Below are positions 17,193-26,485 of a stretch of DNA of 64,000 nucleotides, piece after piece; positions within the stretch are counted from its first letter, which is position 1, and every line of letters begins with the position of its first letter. The notes under the pieces were generated by a model. The model was not told the DNA's origin, made no database searches, and worked only from the letters and a program-made list of their open reading frames with translations. Origin of the DNA: CAYXVF01 sp964468125 (lineage in GTDB: Bacteria > Myxococcota > XYA12-FULL-58-9 > CAYXVF01). The stretch is taken from NCBI GenBank assembly GCA_964468125.1, contig CAYXVF010000004.1:1-64000 (forward strand), read 5' to 3'. The position numbers and the translations under genes were made by a program.

Positions 17193-18053
17193 CTAATTGC
17201 CGATGTTGATCGGAATGGTGATCGGGCAGTTGCTGCCGCCCACGGAGGGGTATTTGATCCGGCGGAACACCTTGATCATGCAGTTGTTCATCGGCCCGGT
17301 GCGGTAGTGCCGGTCTAGGATCCGGAAATCGGTGATCGCGCCGGTGGTCTGCACCACGAAGTCGAGCTTGAGCTGACTCGGAAGTCGACCGGCGTCGCGG
17401 GTCTTTTCGTCCTCGACGCATACGTTGATCGTGGCGAGGTGCTTCTGCAGCACGCTCAGAATCTGGCCCTGACTGCGCTGACAGCTGCCGAAGGATTCTT
17501 CGGGCTCGGGAGGCGGAGTCTTTCCGCCCGGCCGCGGTCGCTTGGGCCGCTTGGGCTTGCGACCGGTCTGTTTGATCTCGACCTCGTCTTCGGTCCCGAA
17601 GGAGACGAGGGCCACGAGCTCGGGTCCCTCGGTCTTGGCTTCGAGCTGCGCGCGCTGCGCCTCGAGAGCTGCGGCTTCGGCCTCCGCGTCGCGCAGAGCC
17701 TGCAAGCGTTGCTCCTCGACCTCTTTCCAAATCATGTAGCCCGCGGCCCCACCCCCGGCGAGGAGAATCACCGTGCCCACCGCGACGATGAGGCCGATTC
17801 TACGCGCCCGTGTTCGAGCGAGCTGCTTTTGGGCGAGCTCGACCGGTTCGGCAAAGGTCGCGACGCGGGTCACCGGATGGAAATCACCACCCTCCCGGGC
17901 GACGAGAATCGACAGCGGAACCTGGCCGGTGGCGATCTTGTTGGCGAGAGCCGTCTCCGGAAGTGGGCCCCGGATCTCCTGGCCCATGCGATAGAGCCAT
18001 TCACCTTCGGAAGTCGCGATCTCCGCGCCAATGCCGCTCCAGATGTCCGCCAT
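17193..18053 (-). CDS. GYF-domain/AgmX-PglI-type protein
   Basis: The 286-residue product has an N-terminal GYF_2-like domain (EWLYRMGQEIRGPLPETALA, residues 18-60), a membrane helix (about 88-110), a coiled Glu/Ala stretch and a Pro/Lys linker. It ends in a TonB-like AgmX/PglI C-terminal domain (CQRSQGQILSVLQKHL, LDFVVQTTGAI, MNNCMIKVFRRIKYPSVGG). This domain is typical of Myxococcota and occurs in gliding-related AgmX and many paralogues. The domain suggests envelope attachment or force transfer. A role in motility is an inference from the family. A second protein of this kind lies at 46338-47099. Confidence 0.8.
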   Translation of the reverse strand: MADIWSGIGAEIATSEGEWLYRMGQEIRGPLPETALANKIATGQVPLSILVAREGGDFHPVTRVATFAEPVELAQKQLARTRARRIGLIVAVGTVILLAGGGAAGYMIWKEVEEQRLQALRDAEAEAAALEAQRAQLEAKTEGPELVALVSFGTEDEVEIKQTGRKPKRPKRPRPGGKTPPPEPEESFGSCQRSQGQILSVLQKHLATINVCVEDEKTRDAGRLPSQLKLDFVVQTTGAITDFRILDRHYRTGPMNNCMIKVFRRIKYPSVGGSNCPITIPINIGN

Positions 18054-18121
18054 CGCAAACGAGGTGTATCACAGATGCGTGGGAGCGGCACGAACGGTGA
18101 CGGCTCGCCATCGCCGAGAGC

Positions 18122-18289
18122 TCAATCCTCGTCGCTGTCAAAGGCGTCCCAGAGCGAGTCGAACTCGTCGGCCACTTCGACCTGATAGATCTCGTCGGCC
18201 ATGTCTTCCACCTGCGACTGAAGCCCGGAGCCGTGCTTCATCATCGCGTTTCTAAACTCTGAGTAGGTATTGAAGCCGTTTTTGCGCAT
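18122..18289 (-). CDS. Small acidic hypothetical protein
   Basis: The 55-residue protein begins MRKNGFNTYSEFRNAMMKHG and ends in a run of Asp/Glu residues. A GAGGGAC ribosome site lies just before the ATG at 18289. Longer starts upstream lack one. There is no signal or membrane segment. I do not recognise a family. It lies between the dsbD-like and GYF/AgmX genes, on the same strand. Confidence 0.5.
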   Translation of the reverse strand: MRKNGFNTYSEFRNAMMKHGSGLQSQVEDMADEIYQVEVADEFDSLWDAFDSDED

Positions 18290-18440
18290 GTCCCTCGATC
18301 TCCCGCCTGAGCGCGTTGTCTTACATGCACCCACTTTGTGTGTGTGAGCGCAGGCGCATTCAAACCCCAGGGGATCCCATCCGCAATTTTTAGGCGGCTT
18401 TTCAGCGTCACGAGAAGCGCGCGGGAAAGTTGACGGTGCC

Positions 18441-19787
18441 TCACTCTACCCGCGTCATCATCTCCCGAAACTCAGGGGCCGGGACAAAGCCGGTCACGCG
18501 CGGATTGTCGAGCAGGGTCCCCTCCGAGTCGAAAAACAGGACCGTGGGTAAACCCATCACGGAGTATTTCGCCATGATCGATTCCATGGCCTCGTCCGGA
18601 TCAGTCGCGTCGAGCTTCATCGCGACAAAACGAGCAGCTTCTTCGCGGACTTCGGAGGTACTGAAGACGTTCTTGTCGAGCTCTTTGCAGGCGACGCACC
18701 AGTCGGCGGTGAAGTCGATCATCACCGGCTTGCCCGCGCTCCGTGCCAGGGCGAAGCCCTGATCGTGCTCGCGCACCCAGGCGATCGATGCGGCCTCGCC
18801 TGGCGACGCGGTGGCGACCTTCGTGTCCGCCCCCACTAGCCAGGCCACGATGCCAACGGTGAGTGTCAGCGTCGCGAGACCCTTGAAGACCTGACCGGGC
18901 GCTGAGCCTTCCGCACGCACAGCGAGCAAGCCGAAGGCGATCCCCAATCCCAAGGCGCCAACTACGAGGAAGGACTGTGCGTCGCCCCAGTCAAAGAGCG
19001 CTCCGAGCGCCGGAAAGGCGAGGTCCGCGAAGTAGAGGGCGACGACGAACATCGCCGTGGCGAGGACGCCCTTGACCAGCTCCATCCAGGGGCCGCTGCG
19101 GGGAAGGCGCTGCAGCTGCCCTGACGCAAGAGCGAGGAGGAGAAAGGGCAGGCCGAGACCGAGAGAGAAGACCGCCATGAAAGCAACCCCGGCGAGGAGC
19201 TGACCACTGCTGGCAATGAGCGCGAGAATCACCGCGAGCACCGGCCCGGTGCAGGGTGCCGCCACCAGACCGCTCGCGAGGCCCATCGCGAAGGCGCCCA
19301 CCGGACTGTCACCGCCGACCATCGCGAGGCGCGTGTTCAAACGCGCCGGGAGCTGCAGCGTGAACACACCGAGCATCGACAGTCCCATCGCGAGACAGAA
19401 CAGCGCGATGGCCGCGAGGACCCAGGGACTCGCAAGAAAGCTCCCGAAGACGAGGTTCAGAGACGCGAAGACCGTGCCGAGCACGGTGTAGAGGAGGCCC
19501 ATGCCGGCGATGTAGACCAGCGCGAGCGTGATCACCCGCCTTCGCGAAACGTTTGGGCCGATGCCCCCGAAGTAGCGCACGGTGATCGGGATGAGTGGGT
19601 AGACGCAGGGGGTGAGCGCCGTGAGGAGTCCCCCAACAAAACAGGCGAAAAGCGCCAGGAGCCAGTGTCCGCTGGCGAGCGAGCCGGTGAGCGAGCTCGC
19701 GAGGTCGAGATCGTAGGAGGAGCTGGCGAGGGCGTCGCGCGCGCTCAACACCGGCACGAGGCTCGTCAGAAGGAGGACGCGTCGCAT
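18441..19787 (-). CDS. DsbD-type thiol:disulfide interchange protein
   Basis: The 448-residue protein joins an eight-helix CcdA/DsbD-beta membrane domain to a C-terminal thioredoxin domain. The redox Cys motifs are visible: TPCVYP near residue 60 and APCTGP near residue 179 in the membrane part, and CVACK near residue 366 in the thioredoxin part. DsbD proteins carry electrons from cytoplasmic thioredoxin to periplasmic partners. The N-terminal DsbD-alpha domain of the E. coli protein is absent, so the membrane and C-terminal domains alone must hand electrons on. The TlpA-like gene upstream on the same strand is a likely partner. A signal peptide precedes the first helix. Confidence 0.85.
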   Translation of the reverse strand: MRRVLLLTSLVPVLSARDALASSSYDLDLASSLTGSLASGHWLLALFACFVGGLLTALTPCVYPLIPITVRYFGGIGPNVSRRRVITLALVYIAGMGLLYTVLGTVFASLNLVFGSFLASPWVLAAIALFCLAMGLSMLGVFTLQLPARLNTRLAMVGGDSPVGAFAMGLASGLVAAPCTGPVLAVILALIASSGQLLAGVAFMAVFSLGLGLPFLLLALASGQLQRLPRSGPWMELVKGVLATAMFVVALYFADLAFPALGALFDWGDAQSFLVVGALGLGIAFGLLAVRAEGSAPGQVFKGLATLTLTVGIVAWLVGADTKVATASPGEAASIAWVREHDQGFALARSAGKPVMIDFTADWCVACKELDKNVFSTSEVREEAARFVAMKLDATDPDEAMESIMAKYSVMGLPTVLFFDSEGTLLDNPRVTGFVPAPEFREMMTRVE

Positions 19788-19821
19788 GATCGGAATCTAG
19801 CGATCCACCCGCGTGCGACCA

Positions 19822-20559
19822 CTACTTGCGGCGCTTCTTGCGCTTCTTGCGCTTCTTGCGCTTCTTGGTGGCCTTCTTCTCTTCTTCCGCCTTCGCGACC
19901 TCATCGGCTTTCTTCTCCCCGTCGGCTTCTGCCTCCGGAGCAGGCTCTTCCGGCGCCGGAGTCGGCGCAACCGTTTCGGGCATGTGCGACGCGATGCGCG
20001 CAGGGATCGGATTCGACGTCGGCTCCCCGACCAGGCGTCGCACCTCCTCGAAGATGCTCTGGGTAGCGTCGTCCGTGTAACCTGTCTTCACCATCGAGAT
20101 CACACCTTCGCCGTTGATGATGTAGACGAGGGGCAGCTTCTCGACGTAGTAGCGCTTCGCGACGATGTTGAATCGGTCGGAGAGGACCGGGAACTTCACG
20201 CCGTGCTCCGCAGCGAGATCCTTCACAAAGTCGATCTTCTCCTTCTCCGTGTCGATCGAAACGGACAAGACCGAGAGACCTTTGGTGGCATATTCGTCAT
20301 ACATCGCCGCTAGGAACGGCATCTCGCGCTTGCAGGGCTCGCAGTAGGTCGCGAAGAAGGACAGCACGACCGCCTTCTTTGGATCCGAGGCCTTCTCACC
20401 GAGGTAGTTGTCGACGGACACGATCTTCTCGCCGATCACGTCGGAGTTGACGGCCTTCAGGGCAAAACCGACGAATGGGTCGCCGACGTCGTACCCCTCC
20501 GCGACGGCCGTCGAGCACAGCAGTGTCGCGACAGCGAATGCGACCGAGCTCCGAATCAT
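19822..20559 (-). CDS. TlpA-like periplasmic thioredoxin with basic tail
   Basis: The 245-residue product has a signal peptide (cleavage near TAVAEG), then an AhpC/TSA-Redoxin-type thioredoxin fold (residues 25-180) with the active-site CEPCK near residue 74 and the cis-Pro element KLPLVYII. The C terminus is unusual: a Pro/Ala/Glu linker followed by more than 20 residues that are nearly all Lys and Arg (KKRKKRKKRKKRRK at the end). It precedes the DsbD-like gene by 34 bases, so the pair probably forms a periplasmic reductive relay. The tail may tether it to anionic surfaces, which is inference. Confidence 0.8.
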   Translation of the reverse strand: MIRSSVAFAVATLLCSTAVAEGYDVGDPFVGFALKAVNSDVIGEKIVSVDNYLGEKASDPKKAVVLSFFATYCEPCKREMPFLAAMYDEYATKGLSVLSVSIDTEKEKIDFVKDLAAEHGVKFPVLSDRFNIVAKRYYVEKLPLVYIINGEGVISMVKTGYTDDATQSIFEEVRRLVGEPTSNPIPARIASHMPETVAPTPAPEEPAPEAEADGEKKADEVAKAEEEKKATKKRKKRKKRKKRRK

Positions 20560-20610
20560 ACTCTCTCTCCTAAACAGCCCGCGTTAGACCGCGCGAGTGT
20601 GGCTCTTCAT

Positions 20611-21894
20611 TCAATCTTCCGAGTCGCCAGCGAGTGCCGAAACCAGCGCTTCTCCAGTCAAGAGGACTTCCATTTCGGAGGATACACCGAGGTCCTTCAG
20701 ATTCCCACGCCCAGTGCGGCTCTCGTCTTCGCCAAAGACCAGAACCGTTCGTGCTCCGATCTTGTCGGCACGTTTCATCGCCGCCTTGACCTTGCGCCCG
20801 CTCACGTCGACCTCAACCACGAACGGCGAAGCATCCCGAATGGTGTCCGCCAACGCCATAGCTTCGCCCACATGGCCATCCATGGGCACGACGTAGAGGT
20901 CGGGACCCGAGCGAGGCACGCCGCGGGTACGCTCGAGCAGCATGGCGAGGCGCTCCACGCCTGCAGCGAAGCCGATCGCTGGGGTTTTTGGGCCTCCGAG
21001 CTGCTCCACCAGTCCGTCGTAGCGGCCGCCGCCCAAAATCGCGTCCTGGGCGCCGAGGGCACTCGTCGAAAACTCGAACGTCGTATCCGTGTAGTAGTCC
21101 AATCCGCGAACGAGAGTCCGGTCCCGCTCGTAGGCGACCCCGGCGCCATCCAGGAGCTCCTGCACGCGCTCGAAGTGGGCGCGGGACTCTGCACTCAAAG
21201 CGTCGAGAATGTCCGGCGCGTCGGCTTTGAGCGCTTGATCCTTCGGGTCCTTGCTGTCGAGGAAGCGCAGCGGATTCTCGTCGATCCGCTTCTCCGTCGC
21301 TTCGCTGAGCTCGCTGCGGTGCTGCTCGAGAAATCCGCGAAGGGTCTCGCGATAGCGCTTTCGGCTGTCGAGGTCCCCGAGCGAATTCAGGCGGACCTTC
21401 ACCTGCTCGAGCCCCAGGCGCTCGAGCAGCCTCCAGAGCATGATCAGCAGCTCCGCGTCGGCGGCTGGGTCGGCGACCCCAAAGAGCTCGGCGCCGATCT
21501 GGTAGAACTGCCGGTAGCGCCCCTCTTGTGGCGCCTCCGCCCGAAACATCGGACCCATGTACCACCACTTCTGAATCGGAGCGGCACGGAAGAGGCCGTG
21601 CTCGATGTAGGCGCGTACAGCGCTCGCAGTGCCTTCGGGGCGCAGAGTCAGCGATCGACCACCGCGGTCCTCAAAGGTGTACATCTCCTTCGAGACGATG
21701 TCCGTGCCTTCGCCAATTCCCCGAGCGAAGAGCTCAGTGGCCTCGACGATCGGGAGCCAGACGTGCCGATAGCCGTAGGACTCGAGCAGCTCAGCTGCAA
21801 TGGCGCCGAGTCCCTGCCACATGGTGGTATCGAGGAACCCTCGCTCCGCATTCGGGAGCACGTCGTTCATGCCCTTCACCGCTTGGATTTTCAT
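20611..21894 (-). CDS. hisS: Histidyl-tRNA synthetase
   Basis: The 427-residue protein is a class II synthetase of normal HisS length. Motif 2 appears as TLRPEGTASAVRAYIEHGL, and the histidine-specific elements LVRGLDYYTDTTFEF and GGGRYDGLVEQLGG are both present. It charges tRNA-His. Its C-terminal anticodon-binding domain starts near residue 330. It lies 33 bases after lon on the minus strand. The TlpA gene follows after 51 bases, so it may be in a long operon. The alternative (HisZ, the ATP phosphoribosyltransferase subunit) is excluded by the intact histidine motifs and full C-terminal domain. Confidence 0.96.
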   Translation of the reverse strand: MKIQAVKGMNDVLPNAERGFLDTTMWQGLGAIAAELLESYGYRHVWLPIVEATELFARGIGEGTDIVSKEMYTFEDRGGRSLTLRPEGTASAVRAYIEHGLFRAAPIQKWWYMGPMFRAEAPQEGRYRQFYQIGAELFGVADPAADAELLIMLWRLLERLGLEQVKVRLNSLGDLDSRKRYRETLRGFLEQHRSELSEATEKRIDENPLRFLDSKDPKDQALKADAPDILDALSAESRAHFERVQELLDGAGVAYERDRTLVRGLDYYTDTTFEFSTSALGAQDAILGGGRYDGLVEQLGGPKTPAIGFAAGVERLAMLLERTRGVPRSGPDLYVVPMDGHVGEAMALADTIRDASPFVVEVDVSGRKVKAAMKRADKIGARTVLVFGEDESRTGRGNLKDLGVSSEMEVLLTGEALVSALAGDSED

Positions 21895-21927
21895 GAATCG
21901 ATCCCCCTAACCGCGCGGGCCGGCCGG

Positions 21928-24552
21928 TCAGTCGTCACGGCTACGCGCCACCTTCTTCTCGTCGCGTTTGCTGCTCTTGCGCCGGTTCTTGCTGCTCTTT
22001 CGTTTGCTCGAGATGCGGGCGGTGACGCGTTTCTGCGTGGCCGAGTCGAAGGCGGCCGCTTCCACGTCGTGAAAGGTCGACGCGAACAGGAACTCGATCT
22101 TCTCGCGCACGTCCGAAGGAATCTCCTCGACGTCAGCACGATTTCGTTCTGGCAAGATGACCCGCCGCACGCCAGCACGACGCGCCGCGACGACCTTCTC
22201 TCGAATCCCACCCACTGGGAGAACTTCACCCCTGAGTGTCATCTCGCCGGTCATGGCGGTGCGGGCGCGGATCTGCCGTCCGGTGAGGAGCGAGAGCAAG
22301 GCCGTCGTGATCGTGATACCCGCCGACGGCCCGTCCTTCTTCACCGCCCCGGCGGGGAAGTGAATGTGAAAGTCGCGCTCGCGGAAGGCCTCGGGGGAAA
22401 TCGCATAGTGCTCCATGTGCGTGCGCACATAGGACATGGCGAGGTTTGCTGACTCGCTCATCACCTCGCCGAGCTGACCGGTGAGCTTGATCTGGCCTTT
22501 GCCGGGCATGGTGGCCGTCTCGATGAAAAGAATGTCCCCACCGACCTGGGTCCAGGCGAGCCCGACGGATACGCCAGGCTGCGGGCGCCGACCCACGCGC
22601 TCTTCCTGCACCCTCGGCGGCCCGAGCCACTCCGGTAACGTCTGGGCGGAGATCGAAAGGCTCTTGCGGTCGCCCTCGACGAGCTTCTTCGCGCGCTTGC
22701 GGGCGAGTTTTCCAATCTGCCGCTCGAGGTCGCGCACGCCCGCCTCGTGGGTGTACTCGGTGATGATGCGCCGCACGGCGCTCTTGCTGACCTTGAGATG
22801 CGCGGCCTGCAGTCCGTGCCCTTTTCGCTGACGCGGCACGAGGTAGCGCATCCCGATCTCGACCTTCTCCTCCGGGATGTAGCCCGGCAGGTCGATCACC
22901 TCCATCCGGTCCAGGAGAGGTCCGGGGATCTCGGTCTTCACGTTAGCCGTCGCGATGAACATCACCCGGCTCAAATCGAACGTGAGGTCGAGATAGTGGT
23001 CGAGGAAGTTGCGATTCTGAGCCGGATCCAGGACCTCCAGCATGGCGCTCGATGGATCGCCCCGCCAATCCGAGCCCATCTTGTCGATTTCATCGATCAT
23101 GAACACCGGGTTGCGCGCGGCGGTCTGTTTCAACCCTTGAAGAATTCGCCCGGGCATCGCACCGACATAGGTGCGGCGGTGCCCCTTGATCTCCGACTCG
23201 TCGCGCATCCCTCCCACGGAAAATCGGTAAAACTCGCGACCGAGTCCCCGGGCGATGCTCTTGCCCAAGGACGTCTTGCCGACCCCCGGTGGCCCCGCCA
23301 GCAGGAGAATGCTCCCGGCCGCGTCCGGCTTGAGCTGCCGCACAGCTAGGAATTCGAGGATACGCTCTTTGACCTCTTCCAGTCCGTAGTGGTCTTCGTC
23401 CAGGACCGCCCGCGCACCCGCCAGATCCTCGGTCTCCTCACTGAGCTTCGACCAGGGCAGAGATGCGATCCAATCGAGGTAGGAGCGTACGACGTTGTGC
23501 TCCGGCGACTCCGCGGAGAGCATCTGCAATCGGGAGAGCTCGTCGTCCGCTCGCTTGCGAGCGTGCTCCGGCAACTGAGCGTCATCGAGCTTCTGCTGCA
23601 GCTCCTCGAGGGCGAGCGCCACTTGGTCCTTCTCTTCGCCGAGCTCGCGTCGGATCGCCTTGAGCTGCTCGCGAAGAAGGAACTCGCGCTGGTGTGTTTC
23701 GACCTTCGTTCGAATCTCATCGCTAATCCGGTTGCCGACGGTGAGCAGATCGAGCTCGCGGAGGGTCACTTCGAGTGCGTGGCGCAACCGTGCGTTGACG
23801 TCGAGTTCCTGCAGGAACGCGAGCCGCTCGTCGTGGTCCCGGGAAAGATTCTGCGCGACGAAGTCTGCGAGCTCGCCCCAATTCTCGAGGGCGAGCGCAT
23901 TGACCATCACCTCCTGGAGCGTTTGGGGGTGGGACTGGAAGAACTCTTGGAGATTGACTTTCACCTGGCGGAAGACCGCCTCGTGCTCCCGGTCCCGCAT
24001 TTCGCGCTCAGTCGGGTACATCACCCCGATGACCACAAAAGGCTCACGGCTGACAATGGTGCTCGGCTGCGCCCGACGCAGCATCTGGACGAGCGCAGCG
24101 GGACGGCCGTCCGGGAGCTGCAGGATCCGCACGATCTGCGCGAGGACGCCGACGGACACCAAATCGCCGATCCGCAGGTTCGCGTAGTTGGGCTCGCGCT
24201 CGGTCTCGTCGTTCTCTTCTTCTTCCACGAGCTCGATGTCACCGTGCTCGTCGACCACGAGCGTCCCGCGCTCGACCTCTTCCCGCGCCTGTTTGCGCTG
24301 CTCGTGCTCGTCCCGACGCTCGAGGCGGCGATTGATCAGGAGAATGTGGCCGCCACGGTTCTTGGCGTCCATCACCGCTTCGCGCCGATTGTTCGTATCC
24401 AAGAGCACGGGGACCACGGGACCGGGAAAGGGAACGGTCTCCTCGAGCAATACCGCGGGCACGACGGTCGGCGGATGATCGGCGAGACGCACCAAACCCG
24501 CGCCGAGCTCGCTGTGGATCAGCTCTGGGTCTTGTCGCGGTTCTTCGCTCAT
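21928..24552 (-). CDS. lon: ATP-dependent Lon protease
   Basis: The 874-residue protein is a LonA-type protease. Its N-terminal substrate domain carries a Glu/Asp-rich insertion around residues 80-120. The AAA+ domain has Walker A GPPGVGKTS (about residue 418) and Walker B VFMIDEIDK, and the protease domain has the catalytic Ser in KKDGPSAG (about 742) and a Lys near REKVVAARRAG (about 785). It degrades damaged and regulatory proteins in the cytoplasm. The C-terminal tail is a run of Lys/Arg/Ser (about 30 residues) beyond the usual end. Myxobacteria carry more than one lon paralogue, so this could be a non-major copy. Confidence 0.95.
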   Translation of the reverse strand: MSEEPRQDPELIHSELGAGLVRLADHPPTVVPAVLLEETVPFPGPVVPVLLDTNNRREAVMDAKNRGGHILLINRRLERRDEHEQRKQAREEVERGTLVVDEHGDIELVEEEENDETEREPNYANLRIGDLVSVGVLAQIVRILQLPDGRPAALVQMLRRAQPSTIVSREPFVVIGVMYPTEREMRDREHEAVFRQVKVNLQEFFQSHPQTLQEVMVNALALENWGELADFVAQNLSRDHDERLAFLQELDVNARLRHALEVTLRELDLLTVGNRISDEIRTKVETHQREFLLREQLKAIRRELGEEKDQVALALEELQQKLDDAQLPEHARKRADDELSRLQMLSAESPEHNVVRSYLDWIASLPWSKLSEETEDLAGARAVLDEDHYGLEEVKERILEFLAVRQLKPDAAGSILLLAGPPGVGKTSLGKSIARGLGREFYRFSVGGMRDESEIKGHRRTYVGAMPGRILQGLKQTAARNPVFMIDEIDKMGSDWRGDPSSAMLEVLDPAQNRNFLDHYLDLTFDLSRVMFIATANVKTEIPGPLLDRMEVIDLPGYIPEEKVEIGMRYLVPRQRKGHGLQAAHLKVSKSAVRRIITEYTHEAGVRDLERQIGKLARKRAKKLVEGDRKSLSISAQTLPEWLGPPRVQEERVGRRPQPGVSVGLAWTQVGGDILFIETATMPGKGQIKLTGQLGEVMSESANLAMSYVRTHMEHYAISPEAFRERDFHIHFPAGAVKKDGPSAGITITTALLSLLTGRQIRARTAMTGEMTLRGEVLPVGGIREKVVAARRAGVRRVILPERNRADVEEIPSDVREKIEFLFASTFHDVEAAAFDSATQKRVTARISSKRKSSKNRRKSSKRDEKKVARSRDD

Positions 24553-24599
24553 ATCCTCAACCTGTGGGCCTCATTCGTGGGCCCATGGGAACAACCGGG

Positions 24600-26411
24600 T
24601 CAGCCGAGGGCCCGGCCACGCGCGCTCTTGGCCAGCTCGACTCGGTTGCGGCCCCGTTCCTTTGCCCGATAGAGGGCTTGATCCGCAAGGGCGATGAGCT
24701 CGTTCACGTCCCTTGCCGCGCTCCCCGGATAGGAGGCCAGCCCGATGGATGCGGTCACCTGCACCGGGCCCTCCTCACTCTCGACCACGAGCGCTTCGAC
24801 ATCGGCCCGGATGCGCTCCGCCACCAGAGCCGCTTGCTCGAGGTCGGTTCGGGGAAAGATGAAGGCGAACTCCTCACCGCCATAACGACCGGCGAGGTCC
24901 GCACTTCTCATGTTTTCTCTAACGACTTTTGCCGCCGCACGCAGCACGTGATCGCCGATCTGGTGCCCAAATCGGTCATTGAGGCGTTTGAACCGATCGA
25001 GGTCGAGAATCCCCACGGAAAAATCGGCCCCGTAGCGCTGCGCCCGGACCAGCTCCTCTTCGAGCCGTTGGTCGAAGTAGCGGCGCACGAAGAGGCCGGT
25101 CAGCCCATCGATCGTGGCGAGCTCGTAGAGCTTGGTGTTCTCGAGGGCGACGGAGGCCTGGTCGGCGATGGTGCTCATCACGCGCACGTGGTCATCGTCA
25201 TAGGCGCGAAACTCGCTCGACTCGACCGCGATCACCCCGGTGACCTCGTCGTAGATCACCAAGGGGACGCCGAGCCAGCTATTGAATCGCTCATCCATGC
25301 GCCGTGGCTGCCGAGTGTAACGCGAATAGTCCCTAGCGAGGTCATCGATGCGGAGTGGCTGGGCGTGCTCGAAAACCCACCCCACCAAACCAAAATCCAT
25401 GGGGACGTCGAGGGAGCGCTCCAAGTGACCGCTGGCATCAAAGGTTTCGCAGTGCATGGCCTTCTGGTTGGCACTGGGAGTCGCGATGATGAAATGCGAG
25501 GATCCGCCCACCAAGCGGCAGCTCTCGCGTGCCAGGTTTTCGAGGAGCGAGTGGCGATCGAGCGTGCGCGACAAGAGCCGTCCGACCGCGTTCAGAACCG
25601 AAAGCTCGTGCACGCGCTCGTCGAGACTCGCGGACGTCATCACCGCGCTCCGATACATGGCGCTGAAGAGCACGGCCATCGTTCCAATGAGCAGGTAGAG
25701 GGTGGTGCCGTGCTGTTCCAGAGCGACGATGAGCGCGATGGTCAGCGGTATCAGGACGAGCTCGATCGTAACGACCCGCAAGAAGTACTCGCGAAGAATC
25801 GCCTTCGAGGTGCCCCCGTCGAACCAGTGCAGCTGCCCCGCGGCAAAGTAGTGGAGCACGAGGAAGCTCGCCGTGAAGGTCGGCACCAACACCAGAAGCG
25901 TCTGCAAATCCAGCGGGTGCGGTAGCGCGTCCACCTGGAACAGGAAACCGACGATCAGGAGCACGAGAGCCGGAGCGCTCGCGATGTAGAGCCGTTCGAG
26001 AAGCATGCGCCAGGCGGGGGTGACGAGGGGATCCGGGCGTCCGAGACGCCAGAGCGTGCGAACGAAACCATCTACGGCGAAGACCGCAAATACGAGCCAC
26101 GCCGCCGGCAGCGCGCCGATCTCGAAGGCCGCGCTAACGTAGATCGGAGAGTCGACGGCGATCCGAGCGCGACGATGAATGCGGAAGGCGAAGATGCGCG
26201 CCGCCCCTCCGAGGACCCCACCCATCCACCAGCGAGGATCGAGCACGAACGGATCCGTCCAGGGTGCACCCTGCAGGGTGAGCGCGACCAGGATCGCGGT
26301 CGCCGTGAGCGAAACGGCGACCAGCCACGTTGTCCCTACCCAAATGCTTCTCAACTCGAACAACCCCAGGCTGGACGAAGGTTTGAGTCTTTTCGTCCTC
26401 TCACTCCCCAT
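24600..26411 (-). CDS. Membrane GAF-GGDEF diguanylate cyclase
   Basis: The 603-residue protein has about eight membrane helices in residues 20-260, then a GAF domain (about 300-430) and a GGDEF domain (about 435-590). The signature reads GGEEF near residue 508. An I-site RSAD is placed five residues before it, so both catalysis of cyclic di-GMP and product inhibition look possible. The seven-to-eight-helix sensor resembles an MHYT/MASE-like module but I cannot name it. I chose the ATG at 26411, since earlier residues are not membrane-like. It lies upstream of lon and divergent from the DUF2259-like gene. The PilZ proteins in this window are possible readers of its signal. Confidence 0.85.
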   Translation of the reverse strand: MGSERTKRLKPSSSLGLFELRSIWVGTTWLVAVSLTATAILVALTLQGAPWTDPFVLDPRWWMGGVLGGAARIFAFRIHRRARIAVDSPIYVSAAFEIGALPAAWLVFAVFAVDGFVRTLWRLGRPDPLVTPAWRMLLERLYIASAPALVLLIVGFLFQVDALPHPLDLQTLLVLVPTFTASFLVLHYFAAGQLHWFDGGTSKAILREYFLRVVTIELVLIPLTIALIVALEQHGTTLYLLIGTMAVLFSAMYRSAVMTSASLDERVHELSVLNAVGRLLSRTLDRHSLLENLARESCRLVGGSSHFIIATPSANQKAMHCETFDASGHLERSLDVPMDFGLVGWVFEHAQPLRIDDLARDYSRYTRQPRRMDERFNSWLGVPLVIYDEVTGVIAVESSEFRAYDDDHVRVMSTIADQASVALENTKLYELATIDGLTGLFVRRYFDQRLEEELVRAQRYGADFSVGILDLDRFKRLNDRFGHQIGDHVLRAAAKVVRENMRSADLAGRYGGEEFAFIFPRTDLEQAALVAERIRADVEALVVESEEGPVQVTASIGLASYPGSAARDVNELIALADQALYRAKERGRNRVELAKSARGRALG

Positions 26412-26485
26412 TGTCTGCAAATTCGAACGGTTTGCGCGAGCAAACTCGCAACGGTGACCGGACCCTGACGATATATAGGGTTGGC

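Noticed and set aside
20599..22452. A long plus-strand frame spanning hisS and part of lon
   Set aside because: Both minus-strand genes are certain from their motifs. This is a shadow in the third-position GC frame.
24558..24590. GGGCC/GGCCC hairpin between the GGDEF and lon genes
   Set aside because: No T-run follows, so there is no sign of termination. The genes are probably co-transcribed.
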